DNA of 64,000 nt from Streptomyces sp. NBC_01428 (GCF_036231965.1 NZ_CP109499.1:9013534-9077533); one strand, 5' to 3'. Numbered from the stretch's first letter, positions 30,175 through 40,901 are shown. Program-made: numbers and translations. The notes: generated by a model not told the origin, from the sequence alone.

Positions 30175-30951
30175 TCACTGCTGCGGAACCTCCACCCCGG
30201 CCGCCCGCAGGTTCGCCTCCAGCAGCTCCGTCAGCCGCACCGCCGCAGGCGCCTGGTCCTCACGGTGATGGTTGATCAGCCCGTACCGGGTGGCGGCATC
30301 GGGCCTGGCCCGGAACGCCGCCGGCATCGACAGCTCCTCGCGATGGGCCAGCACCTTGGCGGCCAGCGCGGCCGCCAGCTCATCGAGCCGCGGATCGTCC
30401 GCATCCCACGCCTCCGCGTCCTGACAGCGCCGCACCAGCTCGACGTACTGCGGATCGGCCAGCTGGTGCTCCAGATGCTGCAGGAAACTCTCGAACACCT
30501 CCGGCACCAGAGCCCGCGCCAGGACCAGCGCCTCCTGCTGGATCGCCACGTACGCGGCACCGACCCCCAGCCCGGCGAGCCGGTCCAGCACCGCGCAGGC
30601 CCGCTCCGGCAGCAGCAGCCGGTCCCCGGAGGCCAGCCGGTGCAGCACCGCCCGCCGCGCGATCAGCTCCTCGATCCGCTCGGTGAGCCGGCGCTCGACA
30701 TCCTCCAGCGCCGCCGCGAACCCCTCCGGATCCCCGTCGAGAAGCCCGGCGATCTCGGCGAGCGGCACCCCCGCGCCGGCCAGCGTCCGCACCTGCACCA
30801 GCCGCAGCATCTGCGCCGACCCGTACCGCCGATAGCCCGAACCGTCCCGCCCGGGTTCCTCCACCAGACCGAGCCGGTGGTAGTGGCGCACCGCCTTGAC
30901 CGTGACACCGGCGAACGCCGCCGCCTGCCCGATCGTGAGCCCGTACACCAT
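30175..30951 (-). CDS. MerR-family transcriptional regulator
   Basis: 258 residues. The N-terminal winged-helix (LTIGQAAAFAGVTVKAVRHYHRLGLV) and coiled-coil segments define the MerR family. The alpha-helical C-terminal part (about 110-258) resembles the effector domains of actinobacterial drug-sensing members, with no metal-binding cysteine pattern. It is read from the hydrolase operon, starting 4 bp after that gene's stop. It probably activates its own operon through the palindrome at 31770-31790, placed between -35 and -10 as in MerR promoters. Whether it also controls the PKS genes is not shown. Confidence 0.85.
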   Translation of the reverse strand: MVYGLTIGQAAAFAGVTVKAVRHYHRLGLVEEPGRDGSGYRRYGSAQMLRLVQVRTLAGAGVPLAEIAGLLDGDPEGFAAALEDVERRLTERIEELIARRAVLHRLASGDRLLLPERACAVLDRLAGLGVGAAYVAIQQEALVLARALVPEVFESFLQHLEHQLADPQYVELVRRCQDAEAWDADDPRLDELAAALAAKVLAHREELSMPAAFRARPDAATRYGLINHHREDQAPAAVRLTELLEANLRAAGVEVPQQ

Positions 30952-30955
30952 GAGG

Positions 30956-31756
30956 TCAGCGCGCCCCGCCGTCGAGGGCGGCCGCTGTCTCACGGACCGC
31001 CGCGGCCACCGCCCGGAAATCCTTGCGCAGGATGTGGGAGTGGTTGCTCGCGACCTTCGCGCTCACCCGGATGTCCCGGTTGCGGGCGAGCACCGGGTCC
31101 AGCGAGGCCCGCATCTCCTCCATCTCCTCCTCCTGACCGCCCAGGCTCGCCCCGGTGGCGAGGACGAAACGCACCGGGCACGCCACCCGGTCCAGCACCG
31201 GTCCGATGGCCGCGGTGATCTCGTTGGCCTCGATGTTGACGTCGGCGTGCCGGTCGGCGCTCATCCGCGCGGCCAGCCCGAAGGGCCGCACCAGCGGCAG
31301 CAGCAGCCGCATCCGGCGGAACAGGCGCCGGATCCGCGCCCGCCCCGCCTCACCGGTCAGACCGTAGGGGACCGCCCCGTCCACGCACACCACGCCGAGC
31401 GCGCGGCCGGGGTTGCGCTCGGCCCAGTGCACGGCGAGTGAGGCGCCGTAGGACCAGCCGACCAGCAGCGGCCGGTCGACGCCCCTCGCGCCGAGGACGG
31501 CGTCGATGTCGCGCAGCGCCGCCTCGAAGGAGTAGTCCGCCGACCGGCGCGAGCGGCCGCGGGCCCGCCCGTCGAACGTGATGTGCCGCCAGCCGGCGCC
31601 GAGTTCGGCGATGACGGGCCGCCAGGGCCGCCGGCCGGCGTAGGCGCCGTTGAGATAGACGACGGCCCGGCCGGGGCCGCGCGTGTCGGTGACGGCCAGC
31701 GCCGTGTCGTCGACGGGAACCATGCCGGACCAGGAAGCCGTGGGGGAAGTGGTCAT
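30956..31756 (-). CDS. Alpha/beta-hydrolase
   Basis: 266 residues. The nucleophile elbow is GWSYG (Ser102), there is an Asp-containing strand (CVDGAVPYG) and a candidate His lies in NHSHILRKDF. Oxyanion-side sequence VVYLNGAYAG is present. The family covers esterases, haloperoxidase-like proteins and lactonases; the substrate is unknown. It heads a two-gene operon with the MerR regulator. ATG 31756 lacks a ribosome site, but the predicted transcription start falls on this A, so the mRNA may be leaderless; a GTG at 31771 is the alternative start. A detoxifying or self-resistance esterase controlled by the product is possible but unproven. Confidence 0.75.
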   Translation of the reverse strand: MTTSPTASWSGMVPVDDTALAVTDTRGPGRAVVYLNGAYAGRRPWRPVIAELGAGWRHITFDGRARGRSRRSADYSFEAALRDIDAVLGARGVDRPLLVGWSYGASLAVHWAERNPGRALGVVCVDGAVPYGLTGEAGRARIRRLFRRMRLLLPLVRPFGLAARMSADRHADVNIEANEITAAIGPVLDRVACPVRFVLATGASLGGQEEEMEEMRASLDPVLARNRDIRVSAKVASNHSHILRKDFRAVAAAVRETAAALDGGAR

Positions 31757-31762
31757 GGGATC

Positions 31763-31793
31763 AGCGTTCACCCTGACCCCGGGTCAGGGTCAA
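31763..31793 (-). promoter_or_regulatory. MerR-type promoter and operator
   Basis: A 10-bp perfect inverted repeat with a one-base centre (31770-31790; arms ACCCTGACCC and GGGTCAGGGT) is flanked on the minus strand by TTGACC (31793-31788) and AACGCT (31768-31763), separated by 19 bp. This long spacer with the dyad inside is the classic MerR-activated layout. The start site would fall at the hydrolase ATG. Confidence 0.65.
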
Positions 31794-31911
31794 CCAGCCA
31801 CATCGAGCCACAGCACGGCACGACCCGGACACGAGCGCGGGCACGGACACGCGCACGGGCCCGGGCACGGACCCGTCCCGCGGCCCGCCGACGTGTCCGG
31901 CCCGGGACGGG

Positions 31912-32670
31912 TCAGCGGGCGCCCGTCCCGGCGAGCAGCCCCTCCGTCACGGTCGCGGCGATCCCACCGAGGTGGTCGGCCAGATAGAAGTGACCGCCGG
32001 AGAACACCTTCAGCGCGAAGTCGCCCCCGGTGTGCTCCCGCCACGTCACGGCCTCCTCGACACTCACCATCGGGTCGCTGTCCCCGACCAGCACCGATAT
32101 CGGGGCCGCGAGCGGCTCACCCTCCCGCCACCGATAGGTGCCAAGGGCCCGGTAGTCGGCCCGCAGCCCCGGCAGCACCATCTCCATGACCTCGGCATTG
32201 TCGAGCATCGCCTGATCGGTACCACCCAGCCGGCGCACCTCGGCCAGCACGTCGGCGTCCTCGAAGAACTGATAGTGCTCACTGGTCCGCGGGCCCGGCG
32301 CGCCCCGACCGGACAGGAACAGCCGCTGCGCGGAAGGCAGTTCACGCGCGGCGAGCAGCCGGGCCGTCTCGAACGCGACGAGCGCGCCCATGCTGTGACC
32401 GAACAGGGCGTACGGCCGTGAGGGATCCTTCTCCAGCTCCTCGGCCAGGTGCCCGGCCACCGCATCGACGAGCGCGGCGATCGAGGTGAACGGCGCCTCG
32501 CGGTAGCGGTCCTGGCGCCCCGGATACTGCACGGACACCACATCGAGGTCAGCGGGCAGCGTCCGCGCCAGCGGCAGATACGCCGTCGCCGAACCCCCGG
32601 CGTGCGGGAAGCACACGAGCCGCGGCCCGTCGCCCGGGGCGGTGAAGCGTCGGAACCAGGTGGTGTCCAC
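31912..32670 (-). CDS. Type II thioesterase
   Basis: 252 residues, with the canonical elbow GHSMGA (Ser93), N-terminal FPHAGGSATAY and His in FSGGHFYLADH. Type II TEs remove misprimed or stalled acyl groups from PKS and NRPS carrier domains. The GTG at 32670 is used because AAGGAG lies upstream; no closer start is available. It is transcribed away from the carboxylase gene. It has a normal Ser nucleophile, in contrast to the Cys protein at 3658, so the cluster seems to have separate editing and shuttle proteins. Confidence 0.9.
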   Translation of the reverse strand: MDTTWFRRFTAPGDGPRLVCFPHAGGSATAYLPLARTLPADLDVVSVQYPGRQDRYREAPFTSIAALVDAVAGHLAEELEKDPSRPYALFGHSMGALVAFETARLLAARELPSAQRLFLSGRGAPGPRTSEHYQFFEDADVLAEVRRLGGTDQAMLDNAEVMEMVLPGLRADYRALGTYRWREGEPLAAPISVLVGDSDPMVSVEEAVTWREHTGGDFALKVFSGGHFYLADHLGGIAATVTEGLLAGTGAR

Positions 32671-33234
32671 TGTCGGTGTCTCCTTCGTCTGGAGCCGGCC
32701 GGTCGTCCCGGCCGGAAACGGGCCGTCGACCGCCCGGCCCGGCAGATCGAACCCTGCCCGAGCGGTCGGGCTCCGTGCGCCCGAACCCGCCCCGCAACCG
32801 CGCACCCCGCCCCTCCCGGGCAGGCACGCCCCGCGGCAGGGCCCATACGCGTCGCGCCCGCGATGGACCGGCCCGCCGGCACCCTCGGGGGGTGGGAGCG
32901 CCGACGGGCGGTCCGAGCTCCTCACGTCTCACGCCAGGCCGCATCGGAGCTCACGAGCCCGAGCATGCCGACCCGCCCTCGACGACCGCTCGCAGCCCGG
33001 TGGAGAAACACCACAGCCCCCAACCCCCACCACCACCGCCCAAGAACGGGCCAGACAGACCTGTTCACCGTCGAGACACCCCCTGACCTTCACGAAGGAG
33101 GACGGCAGGGACAGGCCCCCGGCGGCGAAGGACGACCCGGCCCCGCGCCACATCGTCCACCACTCCAACCACCCTCGAGCGCCCCGGCGCACGCTGGTCG
33201 GCGGCTCACCACGACGGCCGGAGGGGGAACACCC
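32671..33234. other. Non-coding divergent region
   Basis: A 564-bp gap between the leftward type II TE and the rightward carboxylase subunit. Open frames here are Pro/Arg-rich artefacts. A stranded AAGGAGG-like sequence near 33100 has no start codon at the right distance. A GGAGGGGG site just before 33235 serves the carboxylase. No clear promoter boxes or large repeats were seen. Confidence 0.5.
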
Positions 33235-34824
<1,590 letters not shown>

Positions 34825-35016
34825 CCCATCCCTCTCCACCCCCTCTCCGCGCCACCGAAAAGCCCGGGCAGGGCGATTCACGTCTGGACGACGGCCCGAG
34901 CGCCCCTCCACCAGCGCTGCCTAATCTCGACGCAGACGTACGACCCTGCACCGCATCCCGTGTCCGCCGACGTGCCCGCACCCGCCGGACCAGCACCGAC
35001 AGGAGCCGACACACGT

Positions 35017-36918
35017 ATGTCCGTGCACACCACCGCCCCCGCCACGACAGGGGTGTACGACAAGGAAGTCCGGCGCCTGGACCGGGTCGTCATCCGCTTC
35101 GCCGGCGACTCGGGCGACGGGATGCAGCTCACCGGTGACCGTTTCACTTCGGAGACGGCCTCGTTCGGCAACGACCTCTCGACGCTGCCGAATTTCCCGG
35201 CCGAGATCCGGGCCCCCGCAGGCACTCTCCCCGGTGTGTCGAGCTTCCAACTGCATTTCGCCGACCACGACATCCTCACCCCGGGTGACGCGCCGAATGT
35301 GCTGGTGGCGATGAATCCGGCGGCGTTGAAGGCGAACATGGCGGATGTGCCGCGGGGTGCGGAGATCATCGTGAACACGGACGAGTTCACGAAGCGGGCG
35401 ATGCAGAAGGTCGGGTATGCGGCCAGTCCGCTGGAGGACGGTTCGCTGGATGGTTACAGCGTTCATCCGGTGCCGTTGACGACGATGACGGTGGAGGCGC
35501 TGAAGGAGTTCGACCTCTCGCGCAAGGAGGCCGAGCGGAGCAAGAACATGTTCGCGCTGGGACTGTTGTCGTGGATGTACAACCGGCCGACGGAGGGTAC
35601 GGAGAAGTTCCTGGCGACGAAGTTCGCGAAGAAGCCTCAGATCGCGGCGGCGAACCTGGCGGCTTTCAGGGCTGGTTGGAATTTCGGGGAGACGACGGAG
35701 GATTTCGCGGTCTCCTACGAGGTGGCTCCGGCGGCGCAGACGTTCCCGACGGGTACGTACCGCAACATCTCGGGGAATCTTGCGCTGTCGTACGGTCTGG
35801 TCGCGGCGTCGCGGCAGGCGGATCTGCCGTTGTATCTGGGTTCGTATCCGATCACTCCGGCGTCGGACATCCTGCATGAGCTGAGCCGGCACAAGAACTT
35901 CGGTGTGCGCACGTTCCAGGCGGAGGACGAGATCGCGGGGATCGGGGCGGCGTTGGGGGCCGCGTTCGGTGGTTCGCTGGCGGTCACGACGACGTCGGGG
36001 CCGGGTGTGGCGCTGAAGTCGGAGACCATCGGGCTCGCCGTCTCGCTCGAACTGCCGCTGCTGGTCATCGACATCCAGCGCGGTGGCCCGTCCACGGGTC
36101 TGCCGACCAAGACGGAGCAGGCCGACCTGTTGCAGGCGATGTACGGCCGCAACGGCGAAGCCCCGGTCCCGATCGTCGCCCCGCGCACCCCCGCGGACTG
36201 CTTCGACGCGGCCATCGAGGCGGCCCGGATCGCCGTCACCTACCGCACCCCGGTCTTCCTCCTCTCCGACGGCTACCTCGCCAACGGCAGCGAGCCGTGG
36301 CGCGTCCCCGAGGCGGACGAACTCCCCGATCTGCGCGTCCAGTTCGCCCAGCACCCCAACCACACCCTGGACGACGGCACGGAAGTCTTCTGGCCCTACA
36401 AGCGCGACCCGCACACCCTCGCCCGTCCCTGGGCGGTGCCTGGAACGCCGGGGCTCGAGCACCGGATCGGCGGGATCGAGAAGCAGGACGGCAGCGGGAA
36501 CATCTCCTACGACCCCGCCAACCACGAGTTCATGGTCCGCACCCGCCAGGCCAAAGTCGACGGGATCGACGTCCCCGACCTCGATGTCGACGACCTCACC
36601 GGCGAAGCGACCACCCTCGTCCTGGGCTGGGGCTCGACGTACGGGCCCGTCACCGCCGCCGTCCGCAGGCTCCGCGCGGCCGGTGAGCACATCGCGCAGG
36701 CCCACCTGCGCCACCTCAACCCCTTCCCCCGCAACCTCGGCGACGTCCTTCGCTCCTACGACAAGGTGGTGATCCCCGAGATGAACCTCGGCCAGCTCGC
36801 CACCCTGATCCGCGCCACCTACCTGGTGGACGCCCGCTCCTACACCCAGGTCAACGGCATGCCGTTCAAGGCCGAGCAGCTCGCCGCCGCGCTGAAGGAG
36901 ACCATCGATGCCCGCTGA
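35017..36918 (+). CDS. korA: 2-oxoacid:ferredoxin oxidoreductase subunit alpha (gamma-alpha fusion)
   Basis: 633 residues. The N-terminal gamma domain (VVIRFAGDSGDGMQLTGDRF, about 25-210) is fused to the alpha/pyrimidine domain (YPITPASDILHEL, TSGPGVALKSE), as in actinobacterial KorA. With KorB it oxidatively decarboxylates 2-oxoglutarate (or a related 2-oxoacid) to acyl-CoA, reducing ferredoxin. ATG 35017 follows AGGAGCC; the frame opens at 34960 but without a ribosome site. Third codon positions are richer in G and T (about 35280-36050) than in the neighbouring PKS genes, suggesting a core-type gene outside the antibiotic cluster. Its product succinyl-CoA could still be a source of methylmalonyl-CoA. 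Confidence 0.93.
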   Translation: MSVHTTAPATTGVYDKEVRRLDRVVIRFAGDSGDGMQLTGDRFTSETASFGNDLSTLPNFPAEIRAPAGTLPGVSSFQLHFADHDILTPGDAPNVLVAMNPAALKANMADVPRGAEIIVNTDEFTKRAMQKVGYAASPLEDGSLDGYSVHPVPLTTMTVEALKEFDLSRKEAERSKNMFALGLLSWMYNRPTEGTEKFLATKFAKKPQIAAANLAAFRAGWNFGETTEDFAVSYEVAPAAQTFPTGTYRNISGNLALSYGLVAASRQADLPLYLGSYPITPASDILHELSRHKNFGVRTFQAEDEIAGIGAALGAAFGGSLAVTTTSGPGVALKSETIGLAVSLELPLLVIDIQRGGPSTGLPTKTEQADLLQAMYGRNGEAPVPIVAPRTPADCFDAAIEAARIAVTYRTPVFLLSDGYLANGSEPWRVPEADELPDLRVQFAQHPNHTLDDGTEVFWPYKRDPHTLARPWAVPGTPGLEHRIGGIEKQDGSGNISYDPANHEFMVRTRQAKVDGIDVPDLDVDDLTGEATTLVLGWGSTYGPVTAAVRRLRAAGEHIAQAHLRHLNPFPRNLGDVLRSYDKVVIPEMNLGQLATLIRATYLVDARSYTQVNGMPFKAEQLAAALKETIDAR

Positions 36919-37960
36919 GGCCCTGACCCTCATTCCCAGGCCCGAAGTACCGCTGACGGCGAAGGACTTCAAGTCGGATCAGGAAGTGCGCTGGTGCCCG
37001 GGCTGCGGTGACTACGCGATCCTGGCGGCCGTGCAGGGTTTCATGCCGGAGCTGGGGCTGGCGAAGGAGAACATCGTCTTCGTCTCCGGGATCGGCTGCT
37101 CCTCGCGGTTCCCGTACTACATGAACACCTACGGGATGCACTCGATCCACGGGCGTGCCCCCGCGATCGCCACCGGTCTGGCCTCCTCGCGGCGGGATTT
37201 GTCCGTGTGGGTCGTCACCGGTGACGGCGACGCGCTGTCCATCGGCGGCAACCACCTCATCCACGCCCTGCGCCGCAACGTGAACCTGAAGATCCTGCTG
37301 TTCAACAACCGGATCTACGGTCTGACCAAGGGCCAGTACTCGCCGACCTCGGAGGTCGGGAAGATCACCAAGTCGACGCCGATGGGCTCGCTGGACGCCC
37401 CGTTCAACCCGGTGTCCCTGGCGATCGGCGCGGAGGCCTCGTTCGTGGCCCGCACGGTCGACTCCGACCGCAAGCACCTCACCGACGTCCTGCGCCAGGC
37501 CGCCGCCCACCCGGGCACCGCGCTGGTGGAGATCTACCAGAACTGCAACATCTTCAACGACGGCGCCTTCGAGGTCCTCAAGGACAAACAACAGGCCGAG
37601 GAAGCCGTCATCCGCCTCGAACACGGCCGGCCCATCACCTTCGGCACCGACCACTCCAAGGGCGTCGTCCGCGACCCCGCCACCGGCGACCTGGTCGTGG
37701 TCCCGGTGACGGACGAGACCCGGCACCGGATCCTGGTCCACGACGCCCACACCGCGTCCCCGACCACAGCGTTCGCCCTGTCCCGCCTCGCCGACCCCGA
37801 CACGCTGCACCACACCCCCATCGGGGTCTTCCGCAGCGTCGAACGCCCCGTCTACGACACGCAGATGACCGACCAGCTCGACGCGGCCATCGAGCAGAAC
37901 GGCAAGGGAGACCTCGGCGCACTGCTGGCCGGAGGAGACACCTGGACCGTCGTCGGCTGA
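36908..37960 (+). CDS. korB: 2-oxoacid:ferredoxin oxidoreductase subunit beta
   Basis: 350 residues, the thiamine-pyrophosphate subunit. Seen are CPGCGDYAILAA at the N terminus, GIGCSSRFPYYMNTYGMHSIHGR, and the TPP-Mg motif GDGDALSIGGNHLIHALRRNVNLKILLFNN. The start lies 11 nt inside korA, so the two are translationally coupled and form one enzyme. No dedicated ferredoxin gene is next to it. Confidence 0.94.
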   Translation: MPAEALTLIPRPEVPLTAKDFKSDQEVRWCPGCGDYAILAAVQGFMPELGLAKENIVFVSGIGCSSRFPYYMNTYGMHSIHGRAPAIATGLASSRRDLSVWVVTGDGDALSIGGNHLIHALRRNVNLKILLFNNRIYGLTKGQYSPTSEVGKITKSTPMGSLDAPFNPVSLAIGAEASFVARTVDSDRKHLTDVLRQAAAHPGTALVEIYQNCNIFNDGAFEVLKDKQQAEEAVIRLEHGRPITFGTDHSKGVVRDPATGDLVVVPVTDETRHRILVHDAHTASPTTAFALSRLADPDTLHHTPIGVFRSVERPVYDTQMTDQLDAAIEQNGKGDLGALLAGGDTWTVVG

Positions 37961-38002
37961 CCCCGGATCCCGTCGCGAGGCGGCACCGAGAAACGGGATG
38001 GC

Positions 38003-39034
38003 ATGGAGCACACCGCAACAGGCGCGCCACGACCGCCCACCGAGCCGGCGTACGGTCCGCGGGCTCTCGAGCCCTTCAACCCGGCCCGGCGGACGGGGGA
38101 GCGGGGCGGCCGGGGTCCGGGGGAGGCGGGCCGGCGTCTCGGGTTAGGGGAGGCGGATCAGTGGCTCGGCGAGCCGGCCGCGCACCCGCCGACCCGTGTC
38201 GTGCACCCGCCGGACCCGGACCCGGGCGCGGACCGTGCGCCCACCTGGTGGTCGTCCACCGCTTCCGGCACCGCGGCCGAGTGCAACGCCCGCCACAGGA
38301 AGCTGATCGCGGCCGGCGTGAGGGATCTGTCCGTGGTGTTCGACGTGCCGACCCGCGCGGGGCACGACTCCGACGCGCCGGCGGCGCGCGGTGAGGTCGG
38401 CCGGGCGGGGGTGGCGATCGACTCGATCGACGACATGCGGGTGCTGTTCGCCGGGATCCCGCTGGAGGAAGTCGTCACCTCGATGCGCTGCGGCGCGTGC
38501 GCCGCGCCGCTTCTTCTTCTGTACCAGCTGGTCGCCGAGGAGCAGGGAGCGGCGGCCGGCCGGCTGTCCGGCACGTTCCACGACGGCGGGGCGGGGGAGT
38601 GCGTGCCGGACGGCGACCGCATCTTCCCGCCGGGCCCGTCCGCGCGGCTGGCCGCGGACCTCGTCCGGTACTGCCGTACCGAGCTTCCGCAGTGGGCCGC
38701 CGATGCTTGCCGGGTGGTCCGGGAGACCGGCCCCGGCGCGTACGTCGTGCCCCTGACCGGCTCCGTCACCTTCGACGGGGAGAGGCCCGAGGGGCCGGCG
38801 CCCGCCGACCCCGCTGCCGCGGTGCGGCAGGGCGAACGCATCGCCAAACTCCGTGCCTGGCGCGAACAACGGGACGTGGACGCCGCACTCACCAGGCTGA
38901 AGAAGGCGGCGGCGGGCGACGGCGACGTCCTGCGCCCGATGAGGGAAGCCCTGCGCGCCCGCGCCACCGTCGGCGAGGTGTGCGACGCACTGCGCGAGGT
39001 GTGGGGCATCCGTCTCCCGGCGGATGCCCGTTGA
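38003..39034 (+). pseudogene. Internally deleted methylmalonyl-CoA-mutase-like ORF
   Basis: An open frame of 343 codons. About residues 80-230 resemble the N-terminal half of the mutase large subunit (VVFDVPTRAGHDSD, VGRAGVAIDSIDDMRVLFAGIPLEEV, VAEEQGAAAGRLSGTFHD), and the last about 70 resemble the end of its substrate domain (IAKLRAWREQRD, ATVGEVCDALREVWG). Some 250 residues of the TIM barrel between them are missing, there is no B12 domain, and key positions are altered (TASGTAAECN for the usual YSGFSTAEESN). The N-terminal about 80 residues are low-complexity and include a rare TTA codon (38144). It is most likely a decayed mutase that kept its frame; a small repurposed protein is possible. 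It lies next to korAB, which makes succinyl-CoA, the mutase substrate. Confidence 0.7.
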
Positions 39035-39097
39035 CTGCCGTGCGGCGGATGAGGGCCGGGGGATCTGCGGCGGGTGCCCGCCGAGGGCCCCTGCCGT

Positions 39098-39772
39098 TCA
39101 GTTGCTGCGGGCGGTGATGTCGCCGTAGCCGGTGGTGGCGTGGATGGCGAGGCCTGCGGCGGAGCCCTCGGAGTTGTTCAGGGCGTTGTCGACGCGGCCG
39201 TATCCGGTGCCGGCGTCCAGGGTGGCGGAGACGCCGTGGGCGGCGCCGACGGTGATGTGGCCGGCCTCGGTGCGCAGGGTGACGGTGCCGTGCACGGCTT
39301 CGGTGATGGTCAGGTCGCCCTTCTGGGTGCTGATCTCGGCGGAACCGCCGACCCGGCGCACGGTGATGTCACCGGCGGCGAGGGTGAGGCGGGCGCTCGC
39401 GGTCTCGTCGAGGGTGATGGTGCCCTGGGCGGATTCGAGGGTGACGTCGCCGAGGCGTCCGGTGCCGCTGATCTCGGCGGCGGCGGTCCTCGCCTCGACG
39501 CGGGAGCCGGCGGGGAGCTGGACGGTGACCTCGACGGCCCCGGAACCGGCACCCAGGAGGCGGCTGTTGGCCTGCGGGGTCTCGATGCGCAGGACGCCGT
39601 CGGCGTAGGCGACGGTGATCTGCTCGGCCGCCTTCACGTCGGCGCCCCTGGAGGCGTCGGCGGGCACGACGTCGACGCCGGTGTCGGCGCGGTCCGCGGC
39701 GACCAGGCGGACCCGGCCGGCCGGGATGTCGAGAACGGCGGAGATCGGGGCGGGGGAGTCGAACTTCTGCAT
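39098..39772 (-). CDS. DUF4097-family beta-repeat protein (copy 1)
   Basis: 224 residues, built of repeated short beta strands (GDITV, GDLTI, GHITV, GDITA) as in DUF4097/adhesin-like beta-helix proteins. No signal peptide or membrane segment is visible, so it is probably cytoplasmic. The biochemical function of the family is unknown; members often accompany ABC exporters. ATG 39772 follows GAGAAGGAG. It is driven by promoter A and is divergent from the HTH regulator. Its paralogue at 46586 starts with almost the same residues (MQKFD-PAPISAV-DIPAGR) and sits before an ABC transporter, so this copy probably arose by duplication. Confidence 0.8.
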   Translation of the reverse strand: MQKFDSPAPISAVLDIPAGRVRLVAADRADTGVDVVPADASRGADVKAAEQITVAYADGVLRIETPQANSRLLGAGSGAVEVTVQLPAGSRVEARTAAAEISGTGRLGDVTLESAQGTITLDETASARLTLAAGDITVRRVGGSAEISTQKGDLTITEAVHGTVTLRTEAGHITVGAAHGVSATLDAGTGYGRVDNALNNSEGSAAGLAIHATTGYGDITARSN

Positions 39773-39830
39773 CGTGCTCTCCTTCTCCTGCATCGCGCGC
39801 CCCAGCGGCCCGCGGTTTCTGATGACAGAA

Positions 39831-39990
39831 AAGCTACGTTGCATTCACTGATCGGGCAACAGGGTCGTTGCGCGACATGCACATAACTGCAGCTGGCAGA
39901 GCGGAAATTGTTGCAATGGTTCAATATCTAACGCAACACTCGCGACTTCTGTTGTTGCAATGAATTGGATGTGAACGCTATAGTCCCGAC
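39831..39990. promoter_or_regulatory. Complex promoter A (divergent; TTGCAA boxes)
   Basis: Leftward, towards DUF4097 copy 1: box 1 ATTGCAACAAC (39961-39951), box 2 GTTGCGTTA (39937-39929), box 3 ATTGCAACAA (39917-39908), then -35 TTGCCC (39859-39854), 17 bp containing TGAATGCAACG, and -10 TAGCTT (39836-39831). Rightward, towards the regulator: -35 TTGCAA (39955-39960, the complement of box 1), 18 bp, and -10 TATAGT (39979-39984). A regulator bound at box 1 would cover its own -35 region. Promoters B and C share this layout. Confidence 0.8.
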
Positions 39991-40022
39991 AACACGCGCC
40001 ATGCACGACGAAGGAGACCGCG

Positions 40023-40754
40023 ATGCCGGGAGGCAGGCTCACCCAGCAGGAACGCCAGCAGATCGCGCTGGGACTGGCCGACGGCCTCGCCTACGCCGAG
40101 ATCGCCCGAAGCCTGGACCGCCCGACCTCCACCATCACGCGCGAGGTGATGCGCAACGGCGGCCCCACCTCCTACCGCGCCGACCTCGCCCACCGGGCCA
40201 CCGAACACCGCGCCCACCGCCGCAAGCAGGCCACCCCCCGGGATGCGAGGACACCCCAGCCGCAAGGCCGCCACGAACAGGCCGTACGCGAGTACGAAGA
40301 GGTGCTCACCACCGTCTTCATGGCCTCGGGCGCGCCCACGATGATGGCCCGCGTGATGGCCTGCCTCACCCTGACCGACTCCGGCAGCCTCACCGCCGCC
40401 GAACTCGTCCAGCGCCTCCAGGTCAGCCCGGCGTCCATCTCCAAGGCCATCGCGTTCCTGGAGAGCCAGGGCCTGGTCCGCAGGGAGCGCGACGAACGCC
40501 GCCGCGAGCGCTACGTCGTCGACGACGACGTCTGGTACCAGTCCATGATGGCCAGCGCCCGCTCCACCGCCCAGATCGTGGAGACCGCACGCCAGGGCGT
40601 CGGCGTCCTGGGCCACGGCACCCCGGCCGGCAACCGCCTGGAGAACATCGCCCGCTTCCTCGACTACGTCTCCGAGAGCCTCGCCCGCGCCGCGGAACAG
40701 GCCCGCGAGGTCCTCTACACCAAGCCCGAGACGACACCGGACGAAACCGGCTGA
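40023..40754 (+). CDS. Regulator with IS30-like HTH fused to a MarR/GbsR-type winged helix
   Basis: 243 residues. The first about 50 (LTQQERQQIALGLADGLAYAEIARSLDRPTSTITREVMRNGG) match the HTH_38 domain found at the N terminus of IS30 transposases. A basic linker follows, then a MarR/GbsR-like winged helix (about 95-170: LTAAELVQRLQVSPASISKAIAFLESQGLVRRERDERRRERY) and a helical C-terminal part. There is no transposase catalytic domain, so it is a transcription factor. It starts after AAGGAG. It is divergent from DUF4097 copy 1, and promoter A overlaps both, which makes it the best candidate regulator of promoters A, B and C and probably autoregulated. Confidence 0.85.
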   Translation: MPGGRLTQQERQQIALGLADGLAYAEIARSLDRPTSTITREVMRNGGPTSYRADLAHRATEHRAHRRKQATPRDARTPQPQGRHEQAVREYEEVLTTVFMASGAPTMMARVMACLTLTDSGSLTAAELVQRLQVSPASISKAIAFLESQGLVRRERDERRRERYVVDDDVWYQSMMASARSTAQIVETARQGVGVLGHGTPAGNRLENIARFLDYVSESLARAAEQAREVLYTKPETTPDETG

Positions 40755-40774
40755 GCCGCGATCCGGCCGCGGGA

Positions 40775-40811
40775 CCCGCCGGCTCCGCCGGTCCGACGCG
40801 CGTCCGGCGGG
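40775..40811 (+). terminator. Possible weak terminator
   Basis: An 8-bp inverted repeat (CCCGCCGG with CCGGCGGG, 40775-40782 and 40804-40811) with a GC-rich 21-nt loop lies 21 bp after the regulator stop. Confidence 0.3.
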
Positions 40812-40901
40812 GAGGCTTCCGCCGGAACGCCGGTGGAGCCCTGGCCCAGGACGTACCGGAATCCCTTGTCCCGTATGGAGATTGAGGTGAGGATCCCGGC
40901 T

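Noticed and set aside
40023..40200. IS30 transposase remnant
   Set aside because: The HTH is continuous with a full MarR/GbsR-type domain and a normal start; no catalytic DDE part or terminal inverted repeats, so it is a regulator.
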